A stretch of 64,000 nt of DNA, taken from an uncultured bacterium. Its GTDB lineage: Bacteria > Nitrospirota > Thermodesulfovibrionia > Thermodesulfovibrionales > Thermodesulfovibrionaceae. Of this stretch, positions 29,026 through 39,277 are shown in pieces; the stretch's first letter is position 1, and every line of letters starts with the position of its first letter. Both the position numbers and the translations under genes were made by a program. The notes under the pieces are model-generated. The model ran no database searches and was not told the DNA's origin. It saw nothing but the letters and a program-made list of their open reading frames with translations. Location of the stretch: the NCBI GenBank assembly GCA_937998865.1, contig CALLBR010000004.1, positions 27,116-91,115 of the forward strand, read 5' to 3'.

Positions 29026-30351
29026 TTAATTTTCTGCTCTGTATGATTGGGCAAGGAGGCTAACTGTATGAATAACTTTACAGTTTCCACCAAATCTATG
29101 GAGCCCTTCAAAAAGCTCCATCATGCAAGCAGGACAGCCTGTGCATACAGCATCTGCTTCTGTAGTCTTTATATCATCTATCTTAGATTTTGATATTTTG
29201 AGAGCTGTATTAGAATGAGTAAGATGATAGCTTCCTCCACTACCACAGCAGGCATCAGGTTTTTTCATCTCTAATAGAGTTATTCCTGGAATCATTTTTA
29301 TTAATTGTCGCGGCTCGTTGAAGACTTTCATTGATTTTTTAAGGTGACAGGAATCATGATAGGTTACTTTTAATTCCACTTTTCCTTTTGGTTTTTCAAA
29401 TTTGATAACTTTCAGAAGAAAGCTTGATATGTCATAGACTTTTTCAGCCCATTTCTTTGCTTTCTCTTCATAATCCGTTCCTTCCAGTATTATGGGATAT
29501 TCATGTTTTAAGGCACTTCCACAAGAACCGCAGACTGTAATAATATATTGGGCATTACTTTTTTCAAAAGCATCAATATTTCTCTTTGCTAATTCTCTTG
29601 CTGACTCTATATCACCATGAACCATAACAGGCATACCACAGCAGTTTTGGTTCTTAGGAGTTATTACGGTAGTATTATTTCTTTGAAGGACATAAATTAG
29701 GTCATCTCCTACTTCAGGATAAAGATAATTCACCGAACATCCTGTGAAGAATATGGCAGTACATTGAGGATCCTTAGCTTCTATTTTTTCTTTAACCTTA
29801 TCTCTAAAGCTTTCCTTAGAAAGTTCAGGCACAATGAATTTTTCATCAAGTCTTGGATTTATGGTTTTTAAAAATCCTTTTGGTTTTCTTTTCTTATGAC
29901 CTTCAGATTTAAGGAAAAATCCTTGCATGGCTGCAAAGGCTTTCATCCCTTTGTCAAAAAGCTCAGGATTTTTTAAAAGCCCAAAGAGAGCTTTTTTCAC
30001 GAAGGGTAAGCCTTTTTTCTTTACAATAGCTGACCTTAAGCCAAGAATTATTCTGTCAAAACGGACCCCTGAAGGGCAAGCCATCATGCAGGATTTACAT
30101 ACAAGGCAGTTAAATATAAGTTTCACAAGTGTTTCATCATCAATATCTATTTCATCCTTTAGAACTGCCTCACCCAGGGCAATTTTTCCTCGAGCTACTG
30201 AGGCTTCCTTTTTTTCTACGTTATAAATAGGACATACAGACATACAGTTACCACATTTCATGCATCTAATTAATTCTCTCTTTAGGGTTTCCATATCATC
30301 AAAAACAGTTTTAACTGATGCCTGGGCCATTTTAGTCCTCCATAGGCACAA
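29026..30351 (-). CDS. (Fe-S)-binding CCG-domain oxidoreductase subunit (GlcF-like)
   Basis: CMKCGNCMSVCPIYNVEKKE; CLVCKSCMMACPSGVRFDRI; FTGCSVNYLYPEVG; CTGCPACMMEL. Confidence 0.92.
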   Translation of the reverse strand: MCLWRTKMAQASVKTVFDDMETLKRELIRCMKCGNCMSVCPIYNVEKKEASVARGKIALGEAVLKDEIDIDDETLVKLIFNCLVCKSCMMACPSGVRFDRIILGLRSAIVKKKGLPFVKKALFGLLKNPELFDKGMKAFAAMQGFFLKSEGHKKRKPKGFLKTINPRLDEKFIVPELSKESFRDKVKEKIEAKDPQCTAIFFTGCSVNYLYPEVGDDLIYVLQRNNTTVITPKNQNCCGMPVMVHGDIESARELAKRNIDAFEKSNAQYIITVCGSCGSALKHEYPIILEGTDYEEKAKKWAEKVYDISSFLLKVIKFEKPKGKVELKVTYHDSCHLKKSMKVFNEPRQLIKMIPGITLLEMKKPDACCGSGGSYHLTHSNTALKISKSKIDDIKTTEADAVCTGCPACMMELFEGLHRFGGNCKVIHTVSLLAQSYRAEN

Positions 30352-31723
30352 GTTTTCCCGGGTTGAGTATATTATCAGGATCTAAAGCTTGCTTTATTCT
30401 TCTCATTGTCTCTACACCAGATCGTCCAATTTCATTTTTTAAATACTTTATTTTTGCTACTCCAATTCCATGTTCACCAGAGAGAGTTCCGCCTAAGGAA
30501 AGGGCTATCTCAAAGATTTCATCTACTGCTTTGTGAAGTCTCTCCATTTCATCTTTATCCATAGGATCCACTAAAATTGTGGGATGAAGATTTCCATCAC
30601 CGGCATGACCAAAAGTTCCAATCATGAGATTATATTTTTTTGCAATATTTTGAATTGCAATTAACATGTCAACAAGCTTTGTTCTTGGAACAGTGGCATC
30701 TTCTAAAACAGTGGATGGTTTTACTTGCGCAAGGGCTGGAAGGGCTGCTCGACGGGCTGCCCATAAGGAGTCTCTCTCAGAGTCTGTTTCAGCAATTTTG
30801 TAGCTACCATTATTTTGCTTTATTATTTCAACACATTTTTCAGCTTCCCAAAGTACTGAATCTTGTCCCATACCATCTACTTCAATTAATAAAAGAGCTT
30901 CTACATCAGTAGGTAGTCCTACTTTTGCATAATTTTCCACAGTGTGAATTGTAACTTTGTCCATTATTTCAAGAGTTGCAGGTATTACATGATTACGGAC
31001 AATATCTGTAACAGTTTTTCCTGCCTCTTCAAGTTTATTGAAGAATGCAATCATTGCTTTACGATATTTTGGAGCAGGAATAAGTTTGCAGATAATTTCC
31101 GTTATTATTCCTAGCGTGCCTTCAGAACCTACAAAAAGATGAGTAAAGTCATAAGCTGTCACATTTTTAACTGTTTTACCTCCAAAACGAAATACTTCAC
31201 CTGTAGGCATTACTACTTCCATTCCCATAATATAATGCTTTGTAACTCCATATTTGAGACCTCTAAGTCCACCAGAATTCTCTGCTACAGAACCTCCTAC
31301 TGTGGCAGTAGCCATAGAGCCTGGATCTGGTGGATAGAGTAATCCATATTTTGATACAGCTGCATTTAAGTCAGCAATTATTACACCGGGCTGAACAGTG
31401 GCTGTTAAATTGTCTGGATCTATTTCAATTATTTTATTCATCTTTTGGAAAGATATGACTACTCCTTTGCTGAGAGGAACAGGTCCACCACTCAGTGAGG
31501 TGCCTGAACCTCTGGGGTATATAGGGGTCTTTGTTTGTCTTGCAAGAAATATTAATTCCTGAATTTGTTTTGTATTTTCAGGGAAAACCACTGCCCCGGG
31601 AATTTCACGGGGTATCCCGGGGGTGGCATCGTAGCTGTAAGCTATTAGCTCAGCTTTATCAGTAAGAACATTATCACTACCAAAAATGTTCTTACATTTT
31701 TCAATGAATGTTTTATCAATCAT
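30332..31723 (-). CDS. FAD-linked oxidase, lactate/glycolate dehydrogenase (GlcD-like)
   Basis: PRGSGTSLSGGPVPLSKGVVISFQKMNKI; GTFGHAGDGNLHPTILVD; LSGEHGIG; LDPDNILNPGK. Confidence 0.95.
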   Translation of the reverse strand: MIDKTFIEKCKNIFGSDNVLTDKAELIAYSYDATPGIPREIPGAVVFPENTKQIQELIFLARQTKTPIYPRGSGTSLSGGPVPLSKGVVISFQKMNKIIEIDPDNLTATVQPGVIIADLNAAVSKYGLLYPPDPGSMATATVGGSVAENSGGLRGLKYGVTKHYIMGMEVVMPTGEVFRFGGKTVKNVTAYDFTHLFVGSEGTLGIITEIICKLIPAPKYRKAMIAFFNKLEEAGKTVTDIVRNHVIPATLEIMDKVTIHTVENYAKVGLPTDVEALLLIEVDGMGQDSVLWEAEKCVEIIKQNNGSYKIAETDSERDSLWAARRAALPALAQVKPSTVLEDATVPRTKLVDMLIAIQNIAKKYNLMIGTFGHAGDGNLHPTILVDPMDKDEMERLHKAVDEIFEIALSLGGTLSGEHGIGVAKIKYLKNEIGRSGVETMRRIKQALDPDNILNPGKLVPMED

Positions 31724-33486
31724 CTTGCAACTCCTTTACCTACTAATCTTGATACTAAAACTATGAATATGGAAACTGCGAAAGTAATAATCAAATAAGT
31801 AACTCCTTCTGTAGAGGGAGCAGCTGCTGCTGGTTTAGCTGCTTGTACTGCAGTTTGCACTGCTTGTTCCCATTGAGGAATCATCCATGTGAATACATAA
31901 GCCTGAAGCATTGCTATAACTCCCATTATAAAGGTGAGAATTATAGAATGCTTAAGAGTAAATCTAAATATATCACCTTCATGACCAACATAACCAGTAG
32001 CAGCTGTAGCAACAGCAATGGATTGGGGTGATATCATTTTTCCAAAGACTCCTCCAGAGGAATTAGTAGCTACTGTAAGGACAGGGTCAATCCCAAGCTG
32101 ACGAGCTGTTACTTCCTGAAGCTTACCAAACAAAGCGTTTGAAGAAGTATCAGAACCTGTCATGAAGACTCCAAGCCATCCAAGAAATGCAGCGAAAAGT
32201 GGGAATACAGTACCTGTTGACGCAAAGGCATAGCCAAGGGTTATAGCCATTCCAGAGAAATTGTAAAGATATGCAAATCCAAGAATTGTTCCTATGGTTA
32301 CTATAGGCCATTTAAGCTGATTAAGGGTTCTTCCTGCAACCTTTAAAGCTGTACTTAAGGATGCTCCCATTACAGGGATTGATAGAATTCCTGCAAAAAG
32401 TATTGCTGTGCCAGCAGCAGACAAAATATTAAAAGCATAAACAGCAGCCTTTGGTTTACCAAGATGGTCTATGACCATTTTATCAAGACCTGTGATAGGA
32501 AATTTTATAGTGGCAATTTGATCGAGATAGGCTTTTACTGGTTTAATTCCCCAGGCAGCAACAAAAATTGACAGAAGTATAAAAGGTGCCCAAGCACGAA
32601 ATACTTGCCCTAAGGTATAATTCAGACAAGCTTTACCTTCAACACAAACTTCATGGGAAAAGGTCCAAGACTCTTTTGGATGCCATATTTTTACAAAAAT
32701 AACGGTTGCTAAAATTGAAATAATAGCAGATAAAATGTCAGGAAGATATGGACCCACATAATTTGAAACTATGAATTGAGTGAGGGCAAAGGAGCCACCA
32801 CTTACAAGAAGAACAGGCCAGATCTCTATTGTTTTCTTCCATCCAGCCATTACCACTACCATATAAAAAGGAACTAAAACACTAAAGAAGGGTAGTTGTC
32901 TACCTACCATTTTACTCAAAGCCATAAGATCTACTCCTGAGACTCCAGCACCTACAACAATTGGAATACCTATTGCACCAAAGGCAACAGGAGCTGTATT
33001 AGCGATCAAGCATATGCCGCAAGCATAGATAGGATTAAAACCTAAACCTGCAAGCATAGCAGCAGAGATTGCCACAGGTGTTCCGAATCCTGCAGCTCCT
33101 TCAAGAAAGGCACCAAAGGAAAAGGCAATTATAACTGCTTGAATTCTTCTGTCATCTGTGATTGTAGCAAGAGAGTTCTTAATAATTTCGAACTGCTTTG
33201 TCTCTACGGATAAGTTGTAAATGTAAACTGCTGTGACAACAATCCAACAAACAGGCCAGAGTCCAAAGATAAAACCATTGAAAGTAGAGAGAATTGCTAA
33301 ATTTACAGGCATTCCATAAGCAACAATAGAGATTAACATGGCAATGACAACTGCTGAAATAGCTGCCCAGTGACCTTTCATTCTTTTGTAGGCAAGTGCC
33401 CAAAATAGATAAAAGATAGGCACTGCTGCTACAAGAGCACTTAGAGCAAGACTACCAAGAGGATCAATATTGATGTTCCATTGCAT
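31720..33486 (-). CDS. lctP: L-lactate permease
   Basis: LctP-family: AFSFGAFLEGAAGFGTPVAISAAMLAGLGFNP; GSDTSSNALFGKLQEVTARQLG; NSSGGVFGKMISPQSIAVA. Confidence 0.96.
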   Translation of the reverse strand: MQWNINIDPLGSLALSALVAAVPIFYLFWALAYKRMKGHWAAISAVVIAMLISIVAYGMPVNLAILSTFNGFIFGLWPVCWIVVTAVYIYNLSVETKQFEIIKNSLATITDDRRIQAVIIAFSFGAFLEGAAGFGTPVAISAAMLAGLGFNPIYACGICLIANTAPVAFGAIGIPIVVGAGVSGVDLMALSKMVGRQLPFFSVLVPFYMVVVMAGWKKTIEIWPVLLVSGGSFALTQFIVSNYVGPYLPDILSAIISILATVIFVKIWHPKESWTFSHEVCVEGKACLNYTLGQVFRAWAPFILLSIFVAAWGIKPVKAYLDQIATIKFPITGLDKMVIDHLGKPKAAVYAFNILSAAGTAILFAGILSIPVMGASLSTALKVAGRTLNQLKWPIVTIGTILGFAYLYNFSGMAITLGYAFASTGTVFPLFAAFLGWLGVFMTGSDTSSNALFGKLQEVTARQLGIDPVLTVATNSSGGVFGKMISPQSIAVATAATGYVGHEGDIFRFTLKHSIILTFIMGVIAMLQAYVFTWMIPQWEQAVQTAVQAAKPAAAAPSTEGVTYLIITFAVSIFIVLVSRLVGKGVAR

Positions 33487-33548
33487 AAAAACCTCCTTAT
33501 TATGAAATTTTTTATTAATTATGCATGTTTAAGGATTAAATGTAAATC

Positions 33549-33579
33549 GGAAAAATCTTACAATCTGTAGGATTTTTCC
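33549..33579. promoter_or_regulatory. Inverted repeat GGAAAAATC-N13-GATTTTTCC between argF end and lctP start
   Basis: Perfect 9-bp arms 33549-33557 and 33571-33579; terminator or operator. Confidence 0.6.
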
Positions 33580-34490
33580 TACAAGGTAAGAAGAAACTCT
33601 AGGATAGCTTTTGATGTATGGAGTCTGTTTTCTGCTTGATCAAATACTACGCTTTGCGGTCCATCTAGGACATCATCGGTTATTTCTTCTCCTCTATGAG
33701 CAGGTAAACAGTGCATTACTATAGCATCAGCCTTGGCATATTTTAAAAGATTAGAATTTACTTGAAAGCCTTTAAACTTTTCCCTTTTTTCAATCTTTTC
33801 CTCTTCACCCATACTAAGCCAAACATCAGTGTAGATAACATCCGCATCTTCTACTGCCTGGAAGGGATTATTAAAAATATTCACTTCTGTGAAGGATCTT
33901 GCTTTTTTGATAGACTCTTCAAGTGGTTCATAACCTGCCGGTGTTGCTACATTGATCTTTAAGCCTGTAAGTGCACAGGCTTCAATAAGTGAGTTAGCCA
34001 CATTATTGCCGTCTCCTACATAAGCCACTTTAATGTTTTCAAGGCTGCCTTTTTTCTCTAATATGGTAAGAATGTCTGCTGTTGCTTGGCAGGGATGATG
34101 AAGGTCTGTTAAGGCATTTATTACAGGCACACGAGCATATGCTGAGAATTCTTCAAGGGTTTTATGAAAAAAGGTTCTTATTACTATGGCATCTAAATAA
34201 CGAGATAAAACTCTGGCAGTATCTCCTATTGTTTCTCCCCGGCATAGCTGTAATTCTTTTGGGCTGAGATAAATAGCATGTCCACCTAGTTGATACACAG
34301 CAACTTCAAAGGAAACTCGAGTTCTTGTAGAGGGTTTTTCAAATATCATCCCCACATTTTTCCCTAACAGAGCATAATTTGAAGATTCTTTTGACTCTTT
34401 TAAGTTTTTTGCTCTTTGGATTATATGAAGGAATTCATCTTTTGAAAAATCAAATACTTTCAAGTAATCTCTTTTAACTTTTGGCTTCAT
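33579..34490 (-). CDS. argF: Ornithine carbamoyltransferase
   Basis: FEKPSTRTRVSFEVAVYQLGGHAIYL; HPCQATADILTILE; MHCLPAHRGEEI. Confidence 0.97.
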   Translation of the reverse strand: MKPKVKRDYLKVFDFSKDEFLHIIQRAKNLKESKESSNYALLGKNVGMIFEKPSTRTRVSFEVAVYQLGGHAIYLSPKELQLCRGETIGDTARVLSRYLDAIVIRTFFHKTLEEFSAYARVPVINALTDLHHPCQATADILTILEKKGSLENIKVAYVGDGNNVANSLIEACALTGLKINVATPAGYEPLEESIKKARSFTEVNIFNNPFQAVEDADVIYTDVWLSMGEEEKIEKREKFKGFQVNSNLLKYAKADAIVMHCLPAHRGEEITDDVLDGPQSVVFDQAENRLHTSKAILEFLLTL

Positions 34491-35679
34491 TGAATACCTC
34501 GTTAAGTATTTTTATGGCCTCCTCTATGTCTTCTTTCTCTATTATCAAGGGTGGAGTGAATCTTAATACCTTACCATCGCCAGCAGTACCGATTAAGAGT
34601 CCCTTCTCTAAGCATTTTTTTACTATCTCACTTCCATCTATAAAAAGTTCCATTCCAATTAAGAGTCCTAATCCTCTTATTTCTTTAATTATTTGGGGAT
34701 GTTTCTCTTTTAAGGAGTTAAGTTTTTTTATAAAGTATTTGGAAATTCTCTCGCAGTGATTAAGAAAGTAGCCATCCTCCAGGATTGTTTCAAGAGTTGC
34801 TACAGCAGAAGCACAAGCAACTGGATTTCCTCCGAAAGTAGAGGCATGCGTTTTAGGAGCAAAGGCCTTAGAGATTTCTTCCTTTGTGAGTATCGCTCCA
34901 ATAGGAATTCCACCTCCAAGTCCTTTTGCTAAAGTCATTATATCAGGTTCTATTCCAAAGTGTTCGTAAGCAAAAAGTTTACCTGTTCTACCAATGCCAG
35001 TTTGAACTTCATCAAGAATGAGAAGTATTCCCTTTTCATTACAGATTTCTCTAACTTTTTTTAGATAATCTTTGTCAGGCACATTAATACCACCTTCAGC
35101 CTGAATTGGTTCTAAAATAACTGCACAAGTTTTATTTGTGATAGCCTCATAAATAGCCTGGGCATCATTGTAAGGAACAAATTTTACTCCACTAAGTAAA
35201 GGTTCAAATCCCTCATGGTATTTTTCTTGACCAGTTACACTTAAACTCCCAAAGGTTCTACCGTGAAAGGACTTAAAAGTGGAGATGAATTCAAATCTTT
35301 CCTTACCAAACTTTTTCTTCATGTATATACGTGCAAGTTTTAATGCACCTTCAATTGCTTCAGTGCCTGAATTACAAAAGAAGACCCTGTCAGCAAAGGA
35401 ATTTTTTATTAAAATATGGGCTAAAGCAATCTGTGGTTCAGTATAGTAAAGATTTGAAGTATGGATTAATCTTTGAACTTGCTTTTGGATAGCCACCACT
35501 ACTTTTCTTGGGCAATGGCCCAGAACATTAACAGCTATCCCAGCAAGGAAATCTAAGTATTCTTTGCCTTCTACATCCCAGACTCTTGCTCCTCTGCCTT
35601 TTCTTAGAACAATTGGATATCTTTTATAGGTAGGAATAAAAAGCTTCTCAGAAAGATTCATTATTTCCCTTTCTTCCAT
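34474..35679 (-). CDS. argD: Acetylornithine/N-succinyldiaminopimelate aminotransferase (true start possibly the internal ATG, MNLSEKL)
   Basis: FLAGIAVNVLGHCP; FFCNSGTEAIEGALKLAR; LILDEVQTGIGRTGKLFAYEHFG; HASTFGGNPVACA. Confidence 0.96.
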   Translation of the reverse strand: MEEREIMNLSEKLFIPTYKRYPIVLRKGRGARVWDVEGKEYLDFLAGIAVNVLGHCPRKVVVAIQKQVQRLIHTSNLYYTEPQIALAHILIKNSFADRVFFCNSGTEAIEGALKLARIYMKKKFGKERFEFISTFKSFHGRTFGSLSVTGQEKYHEGFEPLLSGVKFVPYNDAQAIYEAITNKTCAVILEPIQAEGGINVPDKDYLKKVREICNEKGILLILDEVQTGIGRTGKLFAYEHFGIEPDIMTLAKGLGGGIPIGAILTKEEISKAFAPKTHASTFGGNPVACASAVATLETILEDGYFLNHCERISKYFIKKLNSLKEKHPQIIKEIRGLGLLIGMELFIDGSEIVKKCLEKGLLIGTAGDGKVLRFTPPLIIEKEDIEEAIKILNEVFNEAKS

Positions 35680-35715
35680 AAAGATTTATATTACCACAAA
35701 AGTGCTTGTAAATGG

Positions 35716-35721
35716 TATAAT
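35716..35721 (+). promoter_or_regulatory. Extended -10 (TGG-TATAAT) ending 5 nt before ATG of 5-FCL gene
   Basis: tgGTATAATttttaaATG context; no SD present. Confidence 0.55.
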
Positions 35722-35726
35722 TTTAA

Positions 35727-36311
35727 ATGTTTATTTCCCAAAATTCTGAAATTTCTCAAAAGAGTGAGATAAGGAAAATAATCCTTAAATTAAGGAATGA
35801 GATAAATCCACAAATAAGGAAAATCAAAGATGAGCAAATTACTTTTAGATTTATGGAATTTGTGGAGCAAAGGAAAATAAGATCTATTCTTCTTTATGCT
35901 TCTTATGGTAGTGAAGTGGACTGTTGGAGGATATTTCATCAATGCAAGGAAAAATCAATAAGAACATCTTTTCCAAAGGTTAACGAAAAAGAGAAGATTC
36001 TTGAAATTTATTGGGTTGAAAATCTAAACCAAATTTCTCCAGGTTACAAATCAATCCCAGAGCCTCATGATGGTTTAAGGGCATCCATAGAAGAGATAGA
36101 TTTAATTGCTGTACCAGGAGTAGCTTTTGACTTAAATTGTAACAGAATTGGCTATGGAGGAGGATTTTATGATAGACTTCTTTTATTTAAAAAAGGATTA
36201 GCCATAGGACTGGCTTATGAAGAACAAATTGTTGAAAAAATTCCAGTAGAACCCTTTGACATAAGGGTTGACTTAATAATTACAGATGAGAGGGTTATAA
36301 GCTGTGTTTGA
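35727..36311 (+). CDS. 5-formyltetrahydrofolate cyclo-ligase
   Basis: [42 protein letters not shown]. Confidence 0.93.
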   Translation: MFISQNSEISQKSEIRKIILKLRNEINPQIRKIKDEQITFRFMEFVEQRKIRSILLYASYGSEVDCWRIFHQCKEKSIRTSFPKVNEKEKILEIYWVENLNQISPGYKSIPEPHDGLRASIEEIDLIAVPGVAFDLNCNRIGYGGGFYDRLLLFKKGLAIGLAYEEQIVEKIPVEPFDIRVDLIITDERVISCV

Positions 36312-36870
36312 CAAGAAAAAAATAGAAGAAGGTATAAGACTCTTCTTAGAGGGAATTGGAGAGGATATTAGAAGACCAGGCATTAAGGATACACCAAAGC
36401 GTATTGCAAGAATGTGTGAAGAGATCTTTAGAGGTTTACTTCCTCCAGAAGAAGACCTTCTTAAGTGTATTGAAGGTGAATCTCACGATGAAATGGTTTT
36501 AATAAAGAATATTCCCTTTTATTCCATATGTGAGCATCATCTTTTGCCCTTTTTTGGTTATGCTCACATTGCATATATACCTGATGGTAGAATAGTAGGA
36601 TTAAGTGAGTTACCTAAAGCTCTTGATTATTTTGCCAAAAGGCCACAGGTTCAGGAGAGACTAACAAGCCAGTTAGCAAATTTACTAATGGAGAGATTAA
36701 AACCAAAAGGATGTATTGTAGTGATAGAAGCTGAACATTTATGCATGAGCATGAGAGGTATCAAAAAGCCTGGTTGTAAGACAGTTACCTCTGCAGTTAG
36801 AGGTATTTTCAGAAAGAGTCAAACAACCCGACAAGAAGCCTTAGAGCTTATTAATAAAAAGGAGGACTAA
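36304..36870 (+). CDS. folE: GTP cyclohydrolase I
   Basis: [57 protein letters not shown]. Confidence 0.96.
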   Translation: MFDKKKIEEGIRLFLEGIGEDIRRPGIKDTPKRIARMCEEIFRGLLPPEEDLLKCIEGESHDEMVLIKNIPFYSICEHHLLPFFGYAHIAYIPDGRIVGLSELPKALDYFAKRPQVQERLTSQLANLLMERLKPKGCIVVIEAEHLCMSMRGIKKPGCKTVTSAVRGIFRKSQTTRQEALELINKKED

Positions 36871-37730
36871 TGGGATATACATTAATCAATGGTAAATTTC
36901 TTGCCTCTATAATAAAAGAGGACTTAAAGCTAGAGATTGAGTCTCTAAAGAAAAAGGGAATAATGCCATCTTTAGCAGTCATTCTTGTAGGCCAAAATAA
37001 AGCATCAGAAAAATATGTATCTTTCAAGGAAAAAACTTGTCAGGAAATAGGAATAAAAAGCATTGTATTTAAATTTTCTGAAGATACAGAAGAGGAAGAA
37101 ATAACTAAATTAATTGATGAATTAAACAGTAATCCTTCTGTAAATGGAATTCTTGTTCAATTACCCTTACCAAAGCATATAGATCAAAATAATCTTTTGC
37201 TAAAAATTGATCCTTTCAAAGACGTAGATGGTTTCACGCCCTATTGTCTTGGTAAACTTTTAATGGATGAACCCTTATTTATACCCTGTACACCCAAGGG
37301 AATTTTAAGAATGTTGGATATATACGAAATAGGAATCGAGGGGAAAAAGGCGGTTATTGTGGGAAGAAGCATAATAGTAGGTAAACCTCTCTCCTTATTG
37401 TTACTAAAGAGAAATGCAACTGTCACTATCTGTCACAGTAAAACAGAATCTTTAGGAGAAATTACCAGAAGAGCTGATATTTTATGTGTGGCTGTTGGAA
37501 AACCCAATTTTATTACTGAAGATATGGTCAAGGAGGGTGCAGTTGTAATAGATATCGGTATAAATGTAAGTGCGTATGGTAAAATTATTGGAGATGTTGA
37601 TTTTGAAAGAGTTAAAGAAAAAGCATCTTTTATAACTCCTGTACCCGGTGGCGTAGGACCAATGACTATCGCAATGCTAATGGAAAATACAATTTTTGCT
37701 ACAAAATTACAGAAGGGATTAATCGTATGA
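36870..37730 (+). CDS. folD: Bifunctional methylenetetrahydrofolate dehydrogenase/cyclohydrolase
   Basis: ILVGQNKASEKYVSFKEKTCQEIGI; GILVQLPLPKHID; DVDGF; PGGVGPMTIAMLMENT. Confidence 0.96.
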   Translation: MGYTLINGKFLASIIKEDLKLEIESLKKKGIMPSLAVILVGQNKASEKYVSFKEKTCQEIGIKSIVFKFSEDTEEEEITKLIDELNSNPSVNGILVQLPLPKHIDQNNLLLKIDPFKDVDGFTPYCLGKLLMDEPLFIPCTPKGILRMLDIYEIGIEGKKAVIVGRSIIVGKPLSLLLLKRNATVTICHSKTESLGEITRRADILCVAVGKPNFITEDMVKEGAVVIDIGINVSAYGKIIGDVDFERVKEKASFITPVPGGVGPMTIAMLMENTIFATKLQKGLIV

Positions 37731-38386
37731 TTGTTTCTAAGAAGAAACCAATTGAAGATATATCTCAATTCCTCAATAGATATAATTCATTTTTTTTAAT
37801 TGGATGTTCTGAATGTGCCAGTTTATGTGGAACAGGTAATGAAGAGGCAATTTTAAATTTAAAAGAGTGGCTTGAAAAGGAAGGCAAAAAAGTTACTGGT
37901 TGGTTTATCGCTAAAACAGGTTGTCAAATTTTAGGAACAAAAAAAGAGGTTTCAAAATATAAGGATCTCATTCATGAGTCCGAGTGTATCTTAGTTCTTT
38001 CATGTGGAGCAGGAACTCAAAGTATTGTGGAGCTTTTTGAAGACAAGCCTGTAATTCCTACCAATGATACTTTATTTATTGGCAATATGCGACGATTTAA
38101 AGAATTTGAAGAGAAGTGTAAAGCCTGTGGAGAATGTTTTCTTGCAATTACAGGCGTTTGTGTTGTTACCCTTTGCCCAAAGTCTATGTTAAATGGACCT
38201 TGTGGAGGGTATAAAAATGGAAAATGTGAGGTAAATCCTCAAAGGAAATGTGTTTGGATAACAGCATTTTCTATCTTACAGAAAAGAGGAGTTGTTGATA
38301 GCTTTTATGAAAGCCTTTTGGGACCAAAAGACTGGTCAAAAGCAAGTTCACCAAGAAATTATAAGGCTATGGAGAAAGGAAGTTGA
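37727..38386 (+). CDS. metV: MetV-like zinc/cysteine-rich methylenetetrahydrofolate reductase-associated protein
   Basis: Cys-rich: CSECASLCGTGNEEA; CKACGECFLAITGVCVVTLCPKSMLNGPCGGYKNGKCEV; directly upstream of metF. Confidence 0.88.
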   Translation: MIVSKKKPIEDISQFLNRYNSFFLIGCSECASLCGTGNEEAILNLKEWLEKEGKKVTGWFIAKTGCQILGTKKEVSKYKDLIHESECILVLSCGAGTQSIVELFEDKPVIPTNDTLFIGNMRRFKEFEEKCKACGECFLAITGVCVVTLCPKSMLNGPCGGYKNGKCEVNPQRKCVWITAFSILQKRGVVDSFYESLLGPKDWSKASSPRNYKAMEKGS

Positions 38387-39261
38387 ACATATTCAAGGAG
38401 AAACTCTTGGGCAATGAATTTGTCATAACCGTAGAACTTACTCCACCTAAAGGTCCTGATGTTACAGTCATGCTTAATAAATTAGAGGGATTAAAGGATT
38501 TAGTTGATGCTGTTAATTTTACTGATAGTCCCTCAGCAAAAATGCGACTTTCCTCTACAGCAGCCTGTAAATTAGCTTTAGAGAGGAAAATAGTACCGGT
38601 ACTGCAAATGACCTGTAGGGATCGTAACAGAATAGCTCTTCAGTCGGATCTTCTAGGAGCTCATGCTTTGGGTATAAGAAATGTTTTAGTTATGACAGGA
38701 GATCATCCTATCTGGGGTGATCACAAGGAGGCTAAACCAGTATATGATTTAGACTCGTCCCATTTGTTGAAAATAATTAAAAATTTAAATAAAGGTAAGG
38801 ACATGAATGAAAACTCCTTAAATGGAAAGACAGATTTTTTTGTTGGTGCTGTTGTAAATCCTAATGTAGAACCTCTCATGCCCCAATTAAAGAGATTTGA
38901 GCAAAAATTTTATTGTGGAGCAGAATTTTTTCAAACACAGATGATTTTTGAACTAGAGAGGTTAAAAAGATTTTTAGATTATGCTCATAAATATGATGGA
39001 ATTAAAATCATCGTAGGACTTATAATTATAAAAACAAAAAAAATGTTAAATTATATAGCAGAGAAAATCCCTGGTGTTGCGGTGCCCCAAGGCTTAATAG
39101 AGAAAGTAAGTAAACTCAAGGATGAAGATGTGGAAAAATTTGGTATAGATTTTGCGTTAGAAATTAGCAGGCAGATAATAGACAGAAAGATGGCCCATGG
39201 AATTCACATTATGGCTATTTCTAAGGTGGAAGATGTGAAAAATTTTTTAAATTCATTATAA
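38383..39261 (+). CDS. metF: Methylenetetrahydrofolate reductase
   Basis: VITVELTPPKGPDV; PVLQMTCRDRNRIALQSDLLGAHALGIRNVLVMTGDHP. Confidence 0.94.
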   Translation: MNIFKEKLLGNEFVITVELTPPKGPDVTVMLNKLEGLKDLVDAVNFTDSPSAKMRLSSTAACKLALERKIVPVLQMTCRDRNRIALQSDLLGAHALGIRNVLVMTGDHPIWGDHKEAKPVYDLDSSHLLKIIKNLNKGKDMNENSLNGKTDFFVGAVVNPNVEPLMPQLKRFEQKFYCGAEFFQTQMIFELERLKRFLDYAHKYDGIKIIVGLIIIKTKKMLNYIAEKIPGVAVPQGLIEKVSKLKDEDVEKFGIDFALEISRQIIDRKMAHGIHIMAISKVEDVKNFLNSL

Positions 39262-39277
39262 GGAAAGGACAATTAAT

